DNA of 64,000 nucleotides from Sophora flavescens (lineage: Eukaryota > Streptophyta > Magnoliopsida > Fabales > Fabaceae), in assembly GCA_030762895.1 (NCBI GenBank), contig CM061065.1:80237607-80301606 (forward strand), read 5' to 3'. Below are positions 58,101-64,000 of the stretch, one piece after another. The number at the start of each line of letters is the position of its first letter. The stretch's first letter is position 1. Below the pieces are notes generated by a model. It was not told the DNA's origin. It was given only the letters and a program-made list of their open reading frames with translations, and made no database searches. The position numbers were made by a program, and so were the translations under genes.

Positions 58101-61100
58101 AGAGACCAAAAAGGCAGTGAGCAAAGCTAGAACTAAAGCTTTTGACGGGTTGTACCAATCCTTAGGCACCAAAGATGGTGAGAAATCTATTTATAGGCTT
58201 GCTGAAAATAGGGAAAGAAAGACAAGAGACTTGGACCAAGTGAAGTGTATTAAGGATGAAGAAGGTAGAGTTTTGGTTAAGCAACAAGATATTAAAGATA
58301 GATGGAAGAATTATTTCCACAAGTTATTTAATGAAGGATTTGAAGTTTTATCATGCTCACGGGTGCTTCACATCAGAGAGGAGGACCAAAATTACACTTT
58401 TTATCGTAGAATCCAAAAGCATGAGGTAAAAGAAGCTTTGAGAAGGATGGATAATGGCAAGGCAGTTGGACCGGACAATATACCTGTGGAGGTATGGAAG
58501 AGTCTAGGAAATAGAGGCATTAGTTGGCTCACGAAGTTTTTTAACAAGATTATGAGGTCAAAGAAAATGTCGGACGAATGGAGGAGAAGCACTTTAGTTC
58601 CGATTTACAAGAACAAGAGAGATATACAAAATTACGCAAATTATAAGGGGATGAAGCTATAGGAAAGGGTGCTTGAACGGAGACTAAGAAAAGAAACCAA
58701 AATCACCGACAACCAATTTGGTAGGTCGACCATGGAAGCAATTTACTTGCTACGACGAGTGATGGAACAATATCGAAGGGATCAAAAAGATTTACACATG
58801 GCCTTCATTGATTTGGAGAAAGCATATGATAGGATGCCAAGAGAGGTTTTGTGGAAAGCCCTAGAAAAGAAAGGTGTTCGGATTGCCTATATTCGAGCTA
58901 TCAAGGATATGTATGAGGGGGCCACGACTAGTGTGAGAACGCAGGGTGGAGCCACGGAAGATTTCCCAATAACCATAGGTCTGCACCAAGGGTCAGCTTT
59001 AAGCCCCTATCTTTTTACCTTGATCTTGGATGTACTTACGGAACACATTCAAGAGTCAGCACCGCGATGCATGCTTTTCGCAGATGATATAGTTCTAGTT
59101 GGAGAGTCGAGAGAGGATATAAATGGAAGGTTAGAGGCTTGAAGACAAGCTTTAGAAGCACATGGAAATGTAAGTTTAGCAAAAGGTGAAACACCTCTAG
59201 CTTAGAGGTGAAAGTTGGAGACCACAACATACCACAAGTCACACAGTTTAAATATCTTGGGTCTATTATACAAAATGACGGAGAAATTGAGGGAGATGTA
59301 AACCATCGAATTCAATCAGGGTGGTCGAAATGGAGGAAGGCTTCGGGTTTTTTGGGTGATAAAAAGGTACTTCTTAAGCTAAAGGGAAAATTTTACCGTA
59401 CAGCTATTAGACCGACGATGTTGTATGGGACGGAGTGTTGGGCGGTAAAAAATCAACACGAGAGTAAAATCAATGTAGCAGAGATGAGAATGTTGCGCTG
59501 GATGAGCGAAAAAACTAGACGAGATAGGATTAGGAACGATAGCATTAGAGAGAGTTGGGGTAGCACCTCTTATAGAAAAGATGGTTGAATCTCGACTTAG
59601 GTGGTTTGGGCATGTATGGAGGAGACCTGTGAAGCACTGACACGGACACGAACACCGGACACGACACTGACACCGACACACGGACACCGGTAATGTCCAA
59701 AATATAGAACACCCCAACATGGCAATATAAACATATATTAATATATACATATATATATATTTGTGTGTCAAATGAAATAAAATTCAATATAAGCATCAAT
59801 ATAAAATATCTAAATTGAGAATCAAGATATATATTCACCGTCTAAAAAAAAGATACCATCAAACAATTTGAGCACTTTGTTACTTTACAAAGTAGGGGTG
59901 TGGTGGAAAACAAAACAGTTGGGAAGAAGAGAGGAGATATACAAGGATATATGGAGGAAAATAGTAATAAAGTGGAAGAAACAATAATGAAAAGAGTCTT
60001 GTTCTTTAGTTTATTATCCTTTAAAGTTTTATTTTTTATTTATTTTAAAAAAAAATTGAGCAGTGTCCTTGAGGTGTCGGGTCCAAATAGAGGTGTCGGC
60101 AAAGTGTCCAAGCCAAAAAAAAAAATTTTAAATCAGACACCTGATAAGAAGTGTCGGACAAGTGTCGTGTCGGTGTCCCGTGAGTATCGGTGTCGGATGC
60201 GTGTCCGACACGCCGACACTCCAAAAGCTAGGAGTGTCGGTGCTTCATAGGAAGAGACCTTTAGATTCTGTAGTAAGGATAGTGGACTAGGTGGAGGGCA
60301 ATCCAATCGCTAGAAGCATAGGTAGGCCAAGAAAAACTATAGGAGAAACTATTAAGAAAGATTTAGAGGCCAATGATTTAACTATTAACATGATTCATGA
60401 TCGAACATTATGGTACCGTATGATCCATGTAGCCGACCCCACCTAGTGGGATAAGGCTTGGTTGTTGTTGTTGTATTGATTACCCAAATCTCCCCCAGAC
60501 ATATCAAATTGTTAAGTTAGAGTTTGAACAAGAAATATTTATGATAAAATAGATACACCACTTGAGGTCAACATTTTTAGTGGTTAACAAGTTCCCCTAG
60601 AAATCAATTTCTCCATTCTTGATACTTTTAAAAGTATGTTGCCATGAAATCACATTTGTAACAGCATATTAAGAGCCAAATAAAATTTGGATAGCATATC
60701 AATTAAAGAAGCACAACAAGGCTCACACATGTATTTCTACTGCTACAGAAAGGCCATTCCCACCGCTTGTATCCATTTCCCCCTTAAAAGTCAATTTTTA
60801 AGCTTCTACTATAACAATACAGAAAAGATGAAGTGCATTTCAAAGTAATCACAAAGCAATTCTATTTTTTTTAGGGAATTGCAATTTTTAAATTAATTTT
60901 TACATTTTATTATTTTCAAGTCAGCTTCCATTCATTCATTTTTTTTTAAAAAATAAACAACCATATCCATTGCCATCATGTGTTTTCATAAAATTTTCAT
61001 TTTTCCCAAAAAGATATTGTATTTTCTCCTAAAAACTGCATCGAAGGTACACATACTAGTATGTTCTTATAGCATTAAAAAAATACCAAAAGAATCAAAT

Positions 61101-64000
61101 ATAATACCTTACGCCACCCTCGCTAGTACCAGGCTTATTGGTGTTGCAAATATTGCATTTCATCCGCTTTGCCCAATTGATATTGCCACACCTATGCAAA
61201 AAAGAGCACAATAAAAAAGAGCACAATAAGACAACTCATTACATTAAACTTTTTAAAAAAAAAAACCATAAATCACATCAGATGCATGTGATGTCAATGT
61301 CAAAATGTCACATATACAAGTGAAAAATATACAGAAGCATGTACTGAACACAAGCATGATGATGGAACTGGAAATAAATCATAGCCAACATGTACTGAAC
61401 ACTGAACGGGGCCAACAATATTCAATCCTACCACAAATTACTATATATGGAAGAGGAGTGCTAGCAACACATTCTGACACTCTTTTCAATACACTCTCTC
61501 CCATTGGTTAAAATTCATATGGGTCCCACTATTTTGGAAACGGATCCCACTAATTCATATGGGTCCCACTTGAATTTATAGGACATACATGAATTTCAAC
61601 CAATTAGAGAGTGTGTTGGAAAGAGAGTATTAGAGAGAGTGTTGCTAGCATTTCTCTATATGGAATCAAAGAACATTAACAAAGCAAAATTAACTGTTAA
61701 AAGGACCAAAACCAAGGCAAGGGTGACAGTAACAGAAAGAAACTACCAATGCTTACCTCATTGGCTGTTTTTAAAAAAGAAAAATGTACAGAGTTGGTTC
61801 TAGTGAAGCACAAAAGTGGTGAGAAATTGCACTTGCACGTCCCAATATATCACCCAAGGGCACTTCCCCCAGCTAAATTACCTATGTTGGTAGGTTTCAC
61901 CCTAACCCTACCATTCTTTCATCAACAGCACCCTATTATCAACATGTTAGGAAGTTGTAACCAGAGCAGTGTTATCGATGGCGGATAGCGGTCTATGGCG
62001 GCCGGTCAAAAATCCGCCATACATTATAGCGGATGGTGATGCGGCCATATGGCGGATGCCATGACGGACAATATATATATATATATATATATACATAACA
62101 AAAATTGCAGAAATAAATATAAAATCCAAAACACTAACAACATATGTCAAGAACCATAAACTAAATTGATAGAAAATATGATACAAGTCTCATAATACCT
62201 ATCATAGACTACTAAGTACTAACAAGGTTGATAAAATAACAAGGTTCAAGACTACTAACAAGACGGAAGAAGCTGGAGAGGGCTCGTGAAGCTTCAGAAG
62301 AAGCTGGTTCGCCTGCCATTTTCGAAAATGACTGAAAAAAGGAGAAAAGAAGTTGGTCGCTGGTCGCCGGAGGTTGGTGGTCGTCAGATGGTGGTCGCCC
62401 GACAGTGGGTGTCGCCGGAGGGGGTGGTCAGAGAAGAAAGTATGAAATGGGAGGAAGAGAAGGGGTTCTTCTGCTCTAGGGTTTTCTGTTTGGGATAAAA
62501 TGAAGGGATGGAAGTCTGATTTAGTGAAATTAGGGTTTTCACCGATTTTGGGCCAGGTCGGGTCGCACAACCCAGAAAGATGGGTCAGCTTTTTCTCAAA
62601 AAAACACTCAAAAACCCGCCATGGCAAGCGATTCCGCCATAACCGCCAGTCGCCATGGACCGCCCGTGAAACCCACCACGCCACCACCTCTGAATGGCGG
62701 TTCCTTCAAATCCCGCCACCGCTTTCCGCCATGGCCGCTATTTGACAACACTGAACCAGAGCAGCAACCACAAACTTAGATTTACTAATATTCCACTGGA
62801 TTTACTAATACTCCCGATTTGAGGCTAACAAGTGGGTGATGTTCTTTTTATAACACTGAAGGTAAAATTAGTAATGTAATTGGGGTAATAAATGAGGCTG
62901 CGGGTATGTTCAACTTAACCTAAAAATACATAAGCCTCACGCATCCAGTCTCATTAAGTGTAAAGGCAGGATTGGTAATGAACTGGCACCAATTAAACAG
63001 GAAGCAGTTACTAATCTTTGAAGACATCTCTATGCATACATAAAGATTAAATATCATATGCATACACAAACATCTAAATAACATACATCAATTTATCCAT
63101 ATTTAAAATGCTTGCCAACATTTCTTTCAAAATAATATAACACAAGCAGGTGCCAGTAATCCAATTTTAGCTAAGCAGCATGTATTGTGAATTTATAACT
63201 TGTAAAAAACTTACAAATGCTTTTTTTTTTGGACAAAAGAAAACTTACAGATGCTATAACCCAATTATTTAGTGGAACATTGATGCACACAATTTTCGAT
63301 GGAAACTAATTATATAGAAACCACACCCAGAAAAATAATAATGATAATAATAATAACAACAACAACAACAACTTGAGGACAATGCATGAAAGATCGTACA
63401 TTGGACAAGGCCAATCATTTGGGCCAAAAAGTCCACCACCCGGACGACCAACACCTCCCGGATCCTGTCCACCGTGCCCCTTGCCACGACCGCCACCACC
63501 TGCACCACCAGGGGCACCAGCAGGACGAGCAGTTCCACAACGATTGCACGCACCACGAAAAGCAAAATTCACATTGGAGCAACTGCTATGAGAACAAAAA
63601 ACATTATTCTCTTTACACCAAATCATCTATAATGACATGATGAGTAAAAGAGCAAGAAAGTGCGGCTCACCAAGCTCATATCACAGACCTTGTATTTGGA
63701 CACATCCAATCACCCTCTTGTTTCCATGCTTTGCCTGAAGTTTCATTTCGACCTCTACCTCTTCCACTAACCCCATTAACATCCGTAAGAGTTTCCTCTA
63801 GTCCACCAACATCGCCAGCAACAAGTGGTTCTCCCACTGAATTAAATGCTTGGTCATCCTTGTTTTTTGATTCTGCTATATAAACTCCAATTGTATTACC
63901 ATGAAAATCTTTGTTGTTAAACCATTCAACAGCAGCTAACGCAGCATGTGGGTCTTCATATGTTACAGTAGCATCTCCCTTTGGTTCATTAGTCTCTTTG
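55112..64000 (-). CDS. TAF15: TAF15-like TBP-associated factor, C-terminal six exons (partial at right edge)
   Basis: It is a nuclear RNA-binding TFIID-associated factor of the FUS/EWS/TAF15 type. Exons on the minus strand: 64000(partial)-63689, 63582-63400, 61191-61108, 56146-56068, 55987-55861, 55305-55112. All GT-AG junctions keep phase and give about 325 residues without a stop. Order: end of the RRM ([20 protein letters not shown]), an RG/acidic linker, RanBP2 zinc finger 1 ([23 protein letters not shown]), a Gly-rich RGG-type stretch, zinc finger 2 ([20 protein letters not shown]), then [17 protein letters not shown] and [14 protein letters not shown], and an RS/RD-rich tail ending at stop 55112. 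This domain order matches plant TAF15 (Arabidopsis TAF15 rather than TAF15b). The start and most of the RRM lie outside the window. Introns C-D (about 5 kb) and B-C (2.2 kb) are swollen by transposons. Confidence 0.93.
56046..56108 (-). repeat. 20-bp direct repeat spanning an exon-intron edge of TAF15
   Basis: tttggtttcctctagttctt occurs in exon D at 56089-56108 and again at 56046-56065, inside the adjoining intron, 43 bp apart. The first bases of the intron are thus a copy of exon sequence. The donor in use (gaa/gtaagaac) lies at 56067. Confidence 0.8.
56147..57207. other. TAF15 intron, left part, with a 246-bp tandem duplication
   Basis: 56557-56802 is repeated at 56803-57040 with moderate divergence; both copies begin cataagaaacttaattaagaac and contain acatataaatatatgaagac. 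No gene is present. Confidence 0.7.
57225..60445 (+). pseudogene. LINE ORF2: endonuclease and reverse transcriptase, broken
   Basis: It once encoded the protein that nicks target DNA and copies the LINE RNA. Endonuclease part: [44 protein letters not shown]. Reverse transcriptase: [15 protein letters not shown] near 58460, [34 protein letters not shown], and the catalytic [10 protein letters not shown] near 59078. The thumb and tail continue to 59588 and resume after the MITE ([16 protein letters not shown] near 60320). Breaks: a frameshift near 57500; stops at 57901, 58075, 58660 and 59140, three of them where Trp is expected; and a frame change near 59190. Confidence 0.88.
59629..60251. mobile_element. 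MULE-like MITE nested in the LINE
   Basis: The inverted ends gtgaagcactgacacgg and the complement of gtgtcggtgcttcatag are packed with gacac/gtgtc words. An imperfect 11-bp flank repeat, ggaggagacct (59618-59628) versus ggaagagacct (60250-60260), brackets it, compatible with a 9-bp Mutator-type duplication. The middle is non-coding. Confidence 0.65.
60491..61107. other. TAF15 intron remainder, nothing recognised
   Basis: AT-rich intron sequence right of the LINE; no repeat edges or genes. Confidence 0.5.
61452..61656. mobile_element. hAT-like MITE, 205 bp, in a TAF15 intron
   Basis: Ends agaggagtgctagcaacac and the complement of gtgttgctagcatttctc form a strong fold-back. The 8-bp duplication tatatgga is perfect (61444-61451 and 61657-61664). 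Confidence 0.8.
61967..62753. mobile_element. hAT-like non-autonomous element, 787 bp, in a TAF15 intron
   Basis: Ends CAGTGTTATCGATGGCGG and the complement of CCGCTATTTGACAACACTG, with a perfect 8-bp duplication aaccagag (61959-61966 and 62754-62761). Both ends are dense in ggcgga/tccgcc words. The open frame 62687-62202 (minus) has no domain and is not called. Confidence 0.88.
62762..63399. other. TAF15 intron remainder
   Basis: No gene is seen. A trinucleotide tract (ataataata/acaacaaca) lies at about 63334-63371, just before exon B on the plus strand. Confidence 0.5.

Larger units (their letters stand above)
57225..60473 (+). mobile_element. RTE-type LINE, 5'-truncated, in a TAF15 intron
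   Basis: The target duplication tattgattacccaaatc (17 bp) is at 57208-57224 and 60474-60490. Coding covers part of the endonuclease and the reverse transcriptase. The 3' end carries the RTE-like tail agccgaccccacctagtggg followed by a gttgttgttg simple repeat rather than poly(A). It is inserted antisense to TAF15 and split by a MITE at 59629-60251. Confidence 0.9.

Noticed and set aside
62202..62687. 161-codon minus-strand frame
   Set aside because: Lies wholly inside a hAT-like non-autonomous element with exact target duplications; no domain.
63269..63640. Long frames on the plus strand opposite TAF15 exon B
   Set aside because: Shadow frames of the Gly-rich RGG segment; the minus-strand frame joins in phase to four other TAF15 exons.
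1..64000. tRNA, rRNA or other structured RNA genes
   Set aside because: No cloverleaf-like or rRNA-like stretch was recognised by eye; the only tRNA-related strings are primer binding sites of LTR elements.

Overview
The window reads as nuclear DNA of a flowering plant, most likely a dicot and possibly a legume. The grounds are AT-rich intergenic DNA, spliced genes with GT-AG introns, and a dense set of plant transposon families: Sirevirus and other Ty1-copia, Tat-type and chromovirus-like Ty3-gypsy, CACTA, Helitron, MITEs and an RTE-type LINE. The legume guess is weak. Nothing bacterial or organellar is seen.

Only one host gene is clearly present. The C-terminal part of a TAF15 orthologue (TBP-associated factor 15: RRM, two RanBP2 zinc fingers, RS/RD-rich tail) runs on the minus strand from the right edge of the window to 55112. 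Six exons are visible and the start lies beyond base 64000. Its introns have collected an RTE LINE (57225-60473, 17-bp target duplication) that is split by a MULE-like MITE, plus two hAT-like elements (61452-61656 and 61967-62753), each with a perfect 8-bp target duplication.

Layout from left to right. 1-2898: remnants of a minus-strand non-autonomous LTR element with LTR, PBS and PPT. 3457-12273: a decayed Sirevirus-type copia element with LTRs of about 1.6 kb. 12422-12660: a small B3-domain-like fragment. 12947-26770: a solo LTR (TSD aagtg) interrupted by an 11.4-kb CACTA transposon (15292-26671, TSD ccc). The CACTA element carries a broken TNP2 transposase and an apparently intact 13-exon second gene with a Ulp1-type cysteine protease domain. 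26776-30591: an LTR remnant, a CACTA MITE and a PIF/Harbinger-like MITE. 30597-37348: a minus-strand copia element (TSD tggag) hosting a nested 2-kb copia deletion derivative (33799-35820, TSD gtgca), in which gag is joined to RNase H. 37498-42867: a Helitron with a textbook 3' hairpin, hosting a 2.7-kb solo LTR (TSD gcttt). 42898-51554: a rearranged Tat-type gypsy element with inverted copies of its 3' end, a 254-bp palindrome at its left edge, an antisense spliced ORF in two copies, and an integrase fused to one of them. 51555-55111: short repeats, MITEs and unassigned DNA down to the TAF15 3' end.

The history is one of insertion into insertion. At least nine insertions can be ordered because their target duplications are still legible. 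Most element genes are dead, often through stops at Gln or Trp codons as expected from cytosine deamination. The least ordinary items are the self-inverted Tat chimera with its antisense-ORF/integrase fusion, the intact protease-bearing CACTA gene beside a dead transposase, and the gag-RNase H fusion.
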